From Campylobacterota bacterium (lineage in GTDB: Bacteria; Campylobacterota; Campylobacteria; Campylobacterales; Sulfurimonadaceae): a DNA stretch of 64,000 nucleotides. The notes beneath the pieces are model-generated. The model did not search any database and had not been told where the DNA came from. It worked only from the letters and a program-made list of their open reading frames with translations. Position numbers and translations under genes: made by a program. The stretch's first letter is position 1. Each line of letters starts with the position of its first letter. The stretch is from positions 62,001 to 126,000 of the forward strand of contig JBFMGG010000006.1 of assembly GCA_040752835.1 (NCBI GenBank), read 5' to 3'. Positions 53,239 through 59,844 of this stretch are shown piece by piece.

Positions 53239-53869
53239 GGAACGCCTCGCTTAGATTTTCTAGTTGTCGGTGTATCTCCTGCTCCATCATTGTCCGGCAC
53301 TTATGCGGATCAGTCTCTGCGGCAATCCGTGCCGCCAAACGAGCCGGTATCCCAAGTAGCCCATCTCTGACAATGCGCGATGCAGCAAAAACACTATTAC
53401 GAACTTCATCGATAGGCACGGACATTTTTTCACTCTCATCAGCCTTTGCCCGTTTGATCCTAAGATCCTGTTTTAAAATGGCGATATTGAGCTGCTTGAC
53501 ATTCATCGATTCTATGTCACCGATGTTTTCGTCATCTTCACCGATATCGTGTGCCTGATTTTGCAAATTTCGAAGCGTCTGCTTCAACTGCTCTCGCACG
53601 ATCTCACGTTCCTCATCGGTCATATCGGCCTGTGACGGGTAACTTCCTGCCATAGACAATAAATCATCTCCTGAACGCTTGGCGGCATTCGCTTCACGCT
53701 GACCATCACGGCGCGGGTCCTCATGCTCTTTCATCAGGCGCTCCGCTTCCTCCATGTCCACCCTTCCTTTGTCGTGGGCTGGGATAATCCCTTTTTGGAC
53801 GAGTTTGTTGATGTACTGGCGGCTTCGTTTCATCTTTCGTGCAAAAGCAGCCTGTGTCATCAACATCAT
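53228..53869 (-). CDS. Terminase small subunit (Nu1-like)
   Basis: 213 residues. The N-terminal TQAAFARKMKRSRQYINKLVQKGIIPAHDKGRVDMEEAERLMKEH is a winged HTH of the Nu1/DUF1441 type that recognises cos, followed by a long helical region for oligomerisation and contact with the large subunit. Its stop overlaps the large subunit start by 11 bases. The cos-like site lies directly upstream. Confidence 0.82.
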   Translation of the reverse strand: MMLMTQAAFARKMKRSRQYINKLVQKGIIPAHDKGRVDMEEAERLMKEHEDPRRDGQREANAAKRSGDDLLSMAGSYPSQADMTDEEREIVREQLKQTLRNLQNQAHDIGEDDENIGDIESMNVKQLNIAILKQDLRIKRAKADESEKMSVPIDEVRNSVFAASRIVRDGLLGIPARLAARIAAETDPHKCRTMMEQEIHRQLENLSEAFREL

Positions 53870-53892
53870 CTAACTCCGTTGGTGCCGATATT

Positions 53893-54000
53893 TGTCAACG
53901 TTGACACACTCGAAGTTGTCAACCAAGTAAAAAGTCCACAAACTACGGAACGATCGAGGTGGCGCGTACCCCCGAAGGATATTTTCCCAGAAGGACCCGT
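53893..54000 (-). other. cos-like packaging site (cosQ, cosN, cosB parts)
   Basis: Read on the minus strand, ACGGGTCCTT (54000-53991) is identical to the first ten bases around lambda cosQ. About 19 bases on comes GGGTACGCGCCACCTCG (53973-53957), GC-rich with partial dyad symmetry and similar in place to the lambda cosN cohesive end. Further on are the 14-bp palindrome TGTCAACGTTGACA (53893-53906) and a second TTGTCAAC (53916-53923), candidate cosB sites for the small terminase. Order cosQ-cosN-cosB-terS is the lambda order. The exact nick positions are not known. Confidence 0.62.
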
Positions 54001-54593
54001 CAATTTTTCATAGATACCCATGCTTTGTCAATCCCTTCACTAAGATATTTTTGCGCATTACGGTCGTAAACCTTTTTACCGATCTCATAGAAGTCATACA
54101 CCTTTTTGATTTTTGCCTGTTTTTCCAACCAATACAGAATCACCAACCGAGAACGTTTGCCTCTACCTTTTCGAACTGCAATAGCATCTCCCTTGCTCGT
54201 GTGAACAAGAAACGATCCTTTGATATTGCGGGGTCGATTCGATCGTGTGATCATGTCGCGTTTACTACGTTTCACTTCTGCAGTCGGGATAGCAATACGA
54301 CCACGTGCAGTCTTGATTCCTCCCTCTGCATGAAGTACCAACCAGTCCGCTCTGGTATAGACAGAAGCATTTAAATCGTTCTTCTTGGCAAACTGAACAT
54401 TGAACCCGAAACGAGAGCGAGGTTCATACCATCTTCCGCGAAGTGTCAAAGCATTCTTGGCACCGGCCAACTCAGAGTCGCGCATATGCGTGGCAAGGTT
54501 GTTCAAACCAACCGAAGCTCCGTAGTTGAGCTGCTTTGGAAGTGATCCGATAAAGCGGTTCATCTCTTTGAAGTTCGCATCGATGTTGATCAC
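54000..54593 (-). CDS. Minor tail protein Z-like
   Basis: 197 residues (lambda gpZ 192). Basic, with the pattern of the GPZ family: LNYGASVGLNNLATHMRDSELAGAKNALTLRGRWY early, an RGRIAIPTAEVKRSKRDM segment and a C-terminal EIGKKVYDRNAQKYLSEGIDKAW. In lambda Z lies between FII and U, but here it is on the other side of cos, upstream of terminase and coupled to replication genes. Its stop codon abuts the cosQ-like sequence. Confidence 0.6.
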   Translation of the reverse strand: MINIDANFKEMNRFIGSLPKQLNYGASVGLNNLATHMRDSELAGAKNALTLRGRWYEPRSRFGFNVQFAKKNDLNASVYTRADWLVLHAEGGIKTARGRIAIPTAEVKRSKRDMITRSNRPRNIKGSFLVHTSKGDAIAVRKGRGKRSRLVILYWLEKQAKIKKVYDFYEIGKKVYDRNAQKYLSEGIDKAWVSMKN

Positions 54594-55192
54594 GACACCC
54601 TCACTTGCTTGCTCAACCCGATCAGCGCTTCGTTGACCGACCGCGCAGGATTCAGAGCAGGAACGATTACCGGAGCATGCACGACATATCCGGCTTTCAC
54701 CATCGGGATCACGTTCGCTTTCCCGTTCTCACGTTCCGCAATCCCGATCAGGTGTGTCGGGTGATCTTCACGCTTCGAGTGGATCGAGTACAGCTTGACA
54801 AACTCTTTTTTCAGCCACTTCATCTCGCTGATGTCCTGAGAGCAGACGAACACCCACCCGCCCAGCGCATCGATGACGGAGTTGACGACGCGGTCCTCGA
54901 ACGACACCGATTCATATTTCCCGGCTTTGTAGATCGCACGCTCCACATCCGACCACGCGATAGTCGCAATCGATTCCAGATCCGGTTTGGCGAAGTCGAG
55001 GATTTCGGCAGGCTTCGGTAACGATGCGAACTTCCGGCCGGACAGGATCGCTTTGATCGATCCGACGAACTCCTCGTCGCTCATATCGCACAGCACCATC
55101 CAGTAACCGTCCAGCAAAGCGTCGGTGATCTTTTTGTCATACATCTCGCCGAGCATTGTCATCTTGGCGAGGAACATGTTTTCGTTAAGCAT
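54590..55192 (-). CDS. Putative replication protein, P position (DUF6475-like)
   Basis: 200 residues. The N-terminal part (MLGEMYDKKITDALLDGYWMVLCDMSDEEFVGSIKAILSGRKFASLPKPAEILDFA) resembles the N-terminus of phage helicase-loader proteins, followed by an unclassified domain (WSDVERAIYKAGKYESVSFEDRVVNSVIDALGGW). The position immediately after the O-like initiator matches lambda P, which delivers host DnaB to the origin. Function is inferred from order and weak resemblance. Overlaps both neighbours. Confidence 0.6.
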   Translation of the reverse strand: MLNENMFLAKMTMLGEMYDKKITDALLDGYWMVLCDMSDEEFVGSIKAILSGRKFASLPKPAEILDFAKPDLESIATIAWSDVERAIYKAGKYESVSFEDRVVNSVIDALGGWVFVCSQDISEMKWLKKEFVKLYSIHSKREDHPTHLIGIAERENGKANVIPMVKAGYVVHAPVIVPALNPARSVNEALIGLSKQVRVS

Positions 55193-56006
55193 TCTTCGGA
55201 CTCCATCTTTGGGCTACTTCGATGTTGTGAGCGGTGACGTCGCTGATCGTACCGGATGCCGCCAGCACCTGCGCAGTGCTGACACGCTCGTTGAGATATC
55301 CTTCGAACTTCGTACCGAACAGCGTCTCTGGTCTGAGATATGCCGACATCTTCGGATCGTTCTTCCACATCGCCGTTTTTTTGTCGATGACAGTTTTGAA
55401 ATCTTCGACGGTGAAGCCCTCTTTGATACGTGCGTTGATGAGCTCTTTGGTTTTTGACGTGTTCGGTCGATAGTTCGATCCGGTGTTTTCGTTCAGGTAG
55501 GTGACGATTTCGGCGTATGGTTTCGCATCGTTTTTTTCAACGGGGGGTTTAGGGGTCTTAACTGACGGTTCTAACTGACGGTTATATGACGGTTCATATA
55601 GGTGTTCAGATTCTGAACTTTGGGGGTTCAAATTCTGAACTCCGCCCAGTTCAGATTCTGAACTCCGCCCCCCGTCGTTCTGGTGTTCAGATTCTGAACT
55701 TTGCCCCTTGCTTTGGTGGTGTTCAAATCTTGAACTCCGCTTATTTTGGAGAATAAAATACCCGTTCGACGCATCGCTTCCGGAATCTCTTTTTCGTGAT
55801 TCTCTGGCGATGTACCCGCCTTCCTCCAACCGGTTCAAAACGCTCGAAAGAGTCCCCCGAGATACTTTCGTCTTTGACATGATCGATTGCCATGATGGCC
55901 AGCAATACCCCTCGTCGGATGCGTTATCTGCAAGCGCTATCAGCACCAATAAATCATTCCCCTTGAGAGGAGAATCCCAAGCCTGCTGAATCAGTTTGAT
56001 ACTCAC
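55185..56006 (-). CDS. Replication initiator, O-like, with embedded origin
   Basis: 273 residues. An N-terminal winged HTH (SPLKGNDLLVLIALADNASDEGYCWPSWQSIMSKTKVSRGTLSSVLNRLEEGGYI) is followed by a low-complexity Ser/Glu/His linker (residues about 90-135) encoded by the iterons, and a C-terminal phage replication domain (AEIVTYLNENTGSNYRPNTSKTKELINARIKEGFTVEDFKTVIDKKTAMWKND) seen in many O/DnaD-like initiators. The layout, with the origin inside the gene between DNA-binding and loader-binding domains, is that of lambda O. Confidence 0.82.
   Translation of the reverse strand: MSIKLIQQAWDSPLKGNDLLVLIALADNASDEGYCWPSWQSIMSKTKVSRGTLSSVLNRLEEGGYIARESRKRDSGSDASNGYFILQNKRSSRFEHHQSKGQSSESEHQNDGGRSSESELGGVQNLNPQSSESEHLYEPSYNRQLEPSVKTPKPPVEKNDAKPYAEIVTYLNENTGSNYRPNTSKTKELINARIKEGFTVEDFKTVIDKKTAMWKNDPKMSAYLRPETLFGTKFEGYLNERVSTAQVLAASGTISDVTAHNIEVAQRWSPKNA
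55563..55594. repeat. Three direct TGACGGTT repeats beside the iterons
   Basis: TGACGGTT occurs at 55563-55570, 55576-55583 and 55587-55594. Placed next to the iteron cluster, they could be part of the origin, for example helicase or initiator accessory sites. The function is inference. Confidence 0.45.
55604..55735. repeat. Five palindromic iterons: probable phage replication origin
   Basis: GTTCAGA-T-TCTGAAC is repeated perfectly at 55604, 55649 and 55685; GTTCAAATTCTGAAC is at 55626 and GTTCAAATCTTGAAC at 55721. Start-to-start spacings are 22, 23, 36 and 36 bases. Each is a 15-bp palindrome with 7-bp arms. Because the cluster is within the initiator gene, it fits lambda ori, where O binds four palindromic iterons. 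Confidence 0.8.
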
Positions 56007-56356
56007 GCGGCGTCCTTACTTTTGAACTCATACTCAACCGTATACGATCGCTTTGGTCCAGTACCTAACACACCTGGAAGTGCGAACGCTGACGGCTGGA
56101 TCTTGTTGTTGAAACACCACCGTATCAGTCTATCCATAGCCTCTTCACGGTTCAGTGGGCAGAACAGGTTCACGACCTTGTCCAGCCCGCCCAGTGTTGC
56201 GATCAGGCGGTTATAAACGCTCGGGAGAGATTCTCCGCCGGATGTGATGGCGAATGTGTCGGTATCGCGCTTGGGATCGTATACGCTCGACAGCCTCATG
56301 ATACAGGTGAACGCGGATTCGAACTGGCTTCGCTCGTATTGGGACAGGACGCGCAT
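56003..56356 (-). CDS. Phage hypothetical protein of the early operon
   Basis: 117 residues from the ATG at 56356, chosen because a GGTGA ribosome-binding site is five bases upstream and it starts one base after the preceding stop; a longer start at 56443 would overlap that gene by 86 bases. The middle has MRLSSVYDPKRDTDTFAITSGGESLPSVYNRLIATLGGLDKVVNLFCPLNREEAMDRLIRWCFNNKIQPSAFALPG. No known family. Four-base overlap with the O-like gene suggests a replication-linked role. Confidence 0.62.
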   Translation of the reverse strand: MRVLSQYERSQFESAFTCIMRLSSVYDPKRDTDTFAITSGGESLPSVYNRLIATLGGLDKVVNLFCPLNREEAMDRLIRWCFNNKIQPSAFALPGVLGTGPKRSYTVEYEFKSKDAA

Positions 56357-56357
56357 G

Positions 56358-56657
56358 TCATTCACCGTACGCTTTCGCTTCCGGATCGTTCTCGTGCGGA
56401 CATCCGAACCCGCGGTAGAAATAGCGACGATGTGACCTTTCATCGTATTCGTTTGGCTCGTCGATGTACATCAGTGGGCATACGGCGTTCGCTTCCTCAA
56501 ATTTCAACTGCAGATCCTTGATCCGCTGGGGCAGGTTTCGAATCCGTTCTCCGCATTTCCCGTCGTAGGCTTCGTCGTGTGTTAGCGATCCGCCGGACAT
56601 GAAGTGTTCATGCAGCGTATACGGTGTCGAACCGATTTTAAAAACAATCTTCGCCAT
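56358..56657 (-). CDS. Phage hypothetical protein, early operon
   Basis: 99 residues, starting IVFKIGSTPYTLHEHFMSGG after the initial MAK. A helix (RIRNLPQRIKDLQLKFEEANAV) is followed by CPLMYIDEPNEYDERSHRRYFYRGFGCPHENDPEA. No known family. Starts immediately after the CII-like gene. Confidence 0.58.
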   Translation of the reverse strand: MAKIVFKIGSTPYTLHEHFMSGGSLTHDEAYDGKCGERIRNLPQRIKDLQLKFEEANAVCPLMYIDEPNEYDERSHRRYFYRGFGCPHENDPEAKAYGE

Positions 56658-57179
56658 CTACTCCTCCTTAACCCGCAATTTGCATTTTTCGACCATTTCC
56701 TCGAACGTCTTAATACGCTGTCTGGCTTTGTAAGCGATGTGCATCAGTTCATCGGCCTCTGCATCATCGATCATCCCGTCGTCGTTGTGATGTTCGAGGA
56801 ATTTGGCCGACAGGTTCCCGGCGAATGAAGAGATCAACAGCAGCTCATCTTTAATTGATTCAGGAGCCGTGTTTTCGGCATCTGCACTGAAAACGAATAC
56901 ACCGTCGTACTGCTTTGCTATCGCGTCCAGGATGATTTTTCGGTCATCCCCAAGTTCATCCAGAAGAACTACGAGCTGATCGGATGACAACGGCTTTGGT
57001 GCTGCAGGGTTATAAGTGGTATAATTGAGAATCGTCGAAAACTGTATGTCTCCGTTCGATCCGGTAAGACCTATCATAGGTGCGAAGTGTTGGCGCTCTG
57101 TAATATGGTGTCGTTTTCCGAACGATGCTATCGCTTTGGATACGGCACGATATAGCCATGGTGTTTTTGGAATTGCCAT
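56658..57179 (-). CDS. First early-operon gene, possible CII/CP76-like regulator
   Basis: 173 residues. An N-terminal basic part (AVSKAIASFGKRHHITERQHFAPMIGLTGSNGDIQFSTILNYTT) followed by helices with PLSSDQLVVLLDELGDDRKIILDAIAKQYDGVFVFS, which recalls the CP76 (phage regulatory protein CII) family; this is a weak resemblance. It is transcribed from the leftward consensus promoter at 57,268-57,297 through a leader that can mask its ribosome-binding site. Confidence 0.6.
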   Translation of the reverse strand: MAIPKTPWLYRAVSKAIASFGKRHHITERQHFAPMIGLTGSNGDIQFSTILNYTTYNPAAPKPLSSDQLVVLLDELGDDRKIILDAIAKQYDGVFVFSADAENTAPESIKDELLLISSFAGNLSAKFLEHHNDDGMIDDAEADELMHIAYKARQRIKTFEEMVEKCKLRVKEE

Positions 57180-57186
57180 ATGGAAT

Positions 57187-57250
57187 CCTTTTGGGAACTC
57201 ATCTGAAGAGCGAACGGGCCCAAAAGGTCAAACCCCCGCTGCTCAGATGA
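57187..57250 (-). promoter_or_regulatory. Leader RNA with two interleaved stems masking the ribosome-binding site
   Basis: CCTTTTGGG (57187-57195) and CCCAAAAGG (57219-57227) are perfect 9-bp complements; TCATCTGA (57199-57206) and TCAGATGA (57243-57250) are perfect 8-bp complements. In the leftward mRNA the order is A, B, A', B', so the stems cross: they form a pseudoknot or two alternative hairpins. B' contains the AAAGGA Shine-Dalgarno region eight bases before the start codon, so pairing would block translation. Confidence 0.55.
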
Positions 57251-57267
57251 ATCTGGTTTGAACCGTC

Positions 57268-57297
57268 ATTATACATTCGTTTTGAATGTATTGTCAA
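57268..57297 (-). promoter_or_regulatory. Leftward early promoter with overlapping operator
   Basis: On the minus strand, TTGACA (57292-57297), an 18-base spacer and TATAAT (57268-57273) form a full sigma-70 consensus. The spacer contains the operator TACATTC-GTTTT-GAATGTA (57272-57290), identical to the one beside cI. Repressor binding would cover the promoter. Confidence 0.82.
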
Positions 57298-57333
57298 GTA
57301 TTTGAAAGTTTATATTATTTTTGGAGGAAGTGG

Positions 57334-58428
57334 ATGTTTTGGGAGGCGGTAGCAATTGCGTTTGTGGGAGGAACCATATATCAGTGGGCAAAAAAACAGG
57401 GAGAAGAGATCAAAAAAAACGCACAGCAGTACCCAAACAGCTCAAAAGCTCCACCAGGATTTCCACAGCGAACGCCAACAAATGTAGGCAATAGCGACGC
57501 TGTTTCCAGTTTCGAAACAGGATTTACAAAAAAACAAAACAATCGTAAAAAACTGCTCAAGCAAGGAGAAGTGGAGCTGTCCATATCGCTTGACATTAAA
57601 AACGAAGATGATTACCGAAAAGCCGAAGACAAGCTCGATGAACTGAATGACTATCTTGAAATCGTTGATGATAAAACAAGGCCGATACTGGAAGATGCGA
57701 TAGATCAGCTCGAAAATGCAATATGGGAATATGAATCAGATATTGATTCGGATGAAGCTTGGGAGAAAGAGGTAGACCGTGGTTACGATCCGTTCGAAGG
57801 TACCATCTATGACGCCGCAGATTTTTTGCACCTACGCATAAAAGCTAGAATCGTCTATGAGGACAGAAATGGAAATGAGACGCTCAGGGATATTGACGTA
57901 ACTGGTTTTGGAACCGCAGGAAACGGGAAGGCAGTATATGCATATTGTCACCTGCGTAATGCTAACAGGACGTTCATCATTAAAAATATCAAAGAGTTTA
58001 TCGACCTCGAAACAGGGGAAGTGATTGAATACATTCTGCCGTATCTGGAGAAAAAATATCAGGCATCTCCACGAAAATCGTTTGACGATTTCATGGAAAA
58101 ACATTCCAATATCATGGAAATTCTGTTCTATGTGGGCAAGGCGGATACACAACTCAGGAGAGAAGAACGGGTAATCATCTGTAATGCAGTTCGAAGAATC
58201 GGAAAAGATGACCGAATCACGGATGAAATGATCAATGAAGTCATGGATCGTATGTACCCTATCAGCGAGAGAACATTCAAAGTCAGGATCGGAAGGATGT
58301 CGGATTACACGCAGGATATTAAAAGAGATATTATTGAAACAATGTCGGCAATTGTCAATACTCAAAAAACGATCCATCCGTCAGAACAGACAGCGCTAGA
58401 CTATGCAACTAAAAAATTGGGGATATAA
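57334..58428 (+). CDS. Membrane-anchored WYL-like/TerB-like accessory protein
   Basis: 364 residues from the ATG at 57334 with GGAGG seven bases upstream. One N-terminal membrane helix (MFWEAVAIAFVGGTIYQWA), a linker with coiled segments (EDKLDELNDYLEIVDDKTRPILEDAIDQLENAI), a WYL-like domain (LRIKARIVYEDRNGNETLRDIDVTGFG...AYCHLRNANRTFIIKNIKEFID) and a C-terminal TerB-like helical domain (FDDFMEKHSNIMEILFYVGKADTQLRREERVIICNAVRRIG). Opposite in direction to the early operon and flanked by the operator at 57,272. An accessory gene expressed in the lysogen, possibly defence or exclusion (inference). More AT-rich than surrounding genes. Confidence 0.7.
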   Translation: MFWEAVAIAFVGGTIYQWAKKQGEEIKKNAQQYPNSSKAPPGFPQRTPTNVGNSDAVSSFETGFTKKQNNRKKLLKQGEVELSISLDIKNEDDYRKAEDKLDELNDYLEIVDDKTRPILEDAIDQLENAIWEYESDIDSDEAWEKEVDRGYDPFEGTIYDAADFLHLRIKARIVYEDRNGNETLRDIDVTGFGTAGNGKAVYAYCHLRNANRTFIIKNIKEFIDLETGEVIEYILPYLEKKYQASPRKSFDDFMEKHSNIMEILFYVGKADTQLRREERVIICNAVRRIGKDDRITDEMINEVMDRMYPISERTFKVRIGRMSDYTQDIKRDIIETMSAIVNTQKTIHPSEQTALDYATKKLGI

Positions 58429-58481
58429 TTTTGGGTCTCTTTAAAATGTGCTGGAAAAAATGGTGAAGATGTAAGCCTGTA

Positions 58482-58499
58482 ATTTTCCCGCGGGAAAAT
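58482..58499. repeat. Candidate parS-like palindrome, copy 3 (perfect, extended)
   Basis: ATTTTCCCGCGGGAAAAT, an 18-bp perfect palindrome containing the TTTCCCGCGGGAAA core at 58484-58497, in the noncoding gap after the WYL/TerB gene. Confidence 0.6.
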
Positions 58500-58646
58500 A
58501 AGCGCACAATTTTGGAATGATCTTTGCAATCATGTTTGCGATAAGAGTGAAGATGTTACTAAAGGTAAAAAGTAGCAATATATTTCCGCTAAATTGCAAC
58601 TTATTTCCGATTTGACGATATACTTGGTAGTTATTCAATAAAAAGT

Positions 58647-58667
58647 ATGTTCATAAGTAGTGAACAT
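58647..58667. promoter_or_regulatory. Inverted repeat ATGTTCA-N7-TGAACAT, candidate operator
   Basis: Perfect 7-bp arms with a 7-base spacer, about 50 bases upstream of the next rightward start. It differs from the CI-type operators, so a different protein would bind it. Confidence 0.45.
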
Positions 58668-58715
58668 TTTAAAGCGGTTTCAGATATAATCCCGCAATTT
58701 TTCAGGAGGTGGCAG

Positions 58716-58919
58716 ATGAGCGAAAAGCTGAGAGCTTTTGTCGTTGGTTTTACCAATGCATTCACCCCGGTTGACTATTCGGAAATCAATAAGATTGGGG
58801 ATATTTCCAGACGTATTGATCGAAAAATGAATCCACACAGGAGATTTACACGTGAGCAGATTGACGAAATCACAGCGCAAAGTGGTAAATCAAAAATTAG
58901 CAGAACATCTGCATCATAG
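58716..58919 (+). CDS. Small phage protein upstream of membrane protein
   Basis: 67 residues from the ATG at 58716 with AGGAGG eight bases upstream. MSEKLRAFVVGFTNAFTPVDYSEINKIGDISRRIDRKMNPHRRFTREQIDEIT is a mixed basic protein without recognised family. It overlaps the next gene by 68 bases in another frame, so the two are tightly coupled. Confidence 0.6.
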   Translation: MSEKLRAFVVGFTNAFTPVDYSEINKIGDISRRIDRKMNPHRRFTREQIDEITAQSGKSKISRTSAS

Positions 58920-59313
58920 TGAACATAACTCTTTAACTCTTCAGCAAAATAATTTCCACATGGGAGCATCTGAAATAGATGCTCTCCACCGCATGCAAGA
59001 ATCTCACCCAGAACTAGTAGATCGTATTCTTGGGTTTAGGCAACAAGAGTTAGATATACAAAAAGACGTCGTAGAAACAGAAAAAAAAGAACAAACAATG
59101 CGCGAGAAGGAAATGCCGTATGTGAGAGCATACGCATTTATTGGACAGTTTATGGCGTTTTTTATAGGAGGAGCTTCTTTAGCAGGAGGGGCTTATTTTG
59201 GGTATTACCATGATCCGATCACTGCAGGATTATTTTTGACATCGACAGTGGGAATAGCTTTTGCCCAATTCTTCAAATTCAAAACAGCAAAATCGAAAGA
59301 AGAAGATGCTTGA
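58852..59313 (+). CDS. Small membrane protein, DUF2335-like
   Basis: 153 residues from a GTG with AGGAG eight bases upstream. An N-terminal helical region (QKLAEHLHHSEHNSLTLQQNNFHMGASEIDALHRMQESHPELVDRILGFRQQELDIQKDVVETEKKEQ) is followed by two membrane helices (FIGQFMAFFIGGASLAGGAYFGYY and AGLFLTSTVGIAFAQFFKF). The layout, a soluble coiled helix then two C-terminal membrane segments, is that of DUF2335 proteins, whose function is unknown but which recur in phages. Confidence 0.68.
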   Translation: MSRLTKSQRKVVNQKLAEHLHHSEHNSLTLQQNNFHMGASEIDALHRMQESHPELVDRILGFRQQELDIQKDVVETEKKEQTMREKEMPYVRAYAFIGQFMAFFIGGASLAGGAYFGYYHDPITAGLFLTSTVGIAFAQFFKFKTAKSKEEDA

Positions 59314-59334
59314 CAATCTTCGATGAAACTTTTT

Positions 59335-59835
59335 CTATCTTAACTTCACATAGATCGAAAAGGCATCAAATAGTTCTCTCGCCCCACCAATACTGAAAAA
59401 AGAAATCTTGTACCGCTCTCTACCAAACGTAGTGATATAAACATCCCTACCTTTCCAGTGCATCTCATGTATATCCCTAAAATCGATACTTTCCCCACCT
59501 GTACGGCTAAGTTTATTCCACCATATTGTCCCAAGTAAGAAAGGATATTTCATTGGTAAAAAATACCATATTATAGCCATGCTAATCGCGCCATAGATCA
59601 TAAAGGTACCTAGATATTCCTTGGCATAAAAAGTTAATGCAACCATTCCAAAAAAGTAGGTCATAAACATCGGAAATTCTACATAGTCACTTAATAGTCT
59701 GTAAACTGTAGGTGAAGACTCCATCGCCATTGCAGCAGCATGGCTATTTTTATTAACTTCAAATTGTCTGCTGACAGTAATGGTATTACCGTCTCCAAAA
59801 ACTTGGACATTGTCATTCCCATCGATGTTTTGCAC
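59335..59835 (-). CDS. Membrane protein co-transcribed with cI
   Basis: 166 residues. The N-terminus MQNIDGNDNVQVFGDGNTITVSR has a repetitive GDGN-type motif, two membrane segments lie at about residues 55-95 (FMTYFFGMVALTFYA, YGAISMAIIWYFLPM), and the C-terminal half is soluble. It starts 9 bases after the cI stop and should be expressed with the repressor in the lysogen, like lambda rex genes. Superinfection exclusion or another lysogen-benefit role is plausible but unproven. Confidence 0.68.
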   Translation of the reverse strand: MQNIDGNDNVQVFGDGNTITVSRQFEVNKNSHAAAMAMESSPTVYRLLSDYVEFPMFMTYFFGMVALTFYAKEYLGTFMIYGAISMAIIWYFLPMKYPFLLGTIWWNKLSRTGGESIDFRDIHEMHWKGRDVYITTFGRERYKISFFSIGGARELFDAFSIYVKLR

Positions 59836-59844
59836 GATTACCCC

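Noticed and set aside
55604-55735. Iteron cluster as a CRISPR array
   Set aside because: Repeats are 15-bp palindromes with spacings of 22-36 bases start to start (7-21 base gaps), inside a coding gene; no cas genes.
58441-58638. 65-codon hydrophobic minus-strand frame in the gap after the WYL/TerB gene
   Set aside because: No ribosome-binding site, spans the parS-like palindrome, and its hydrophobicity reflects AT-rich sequence.
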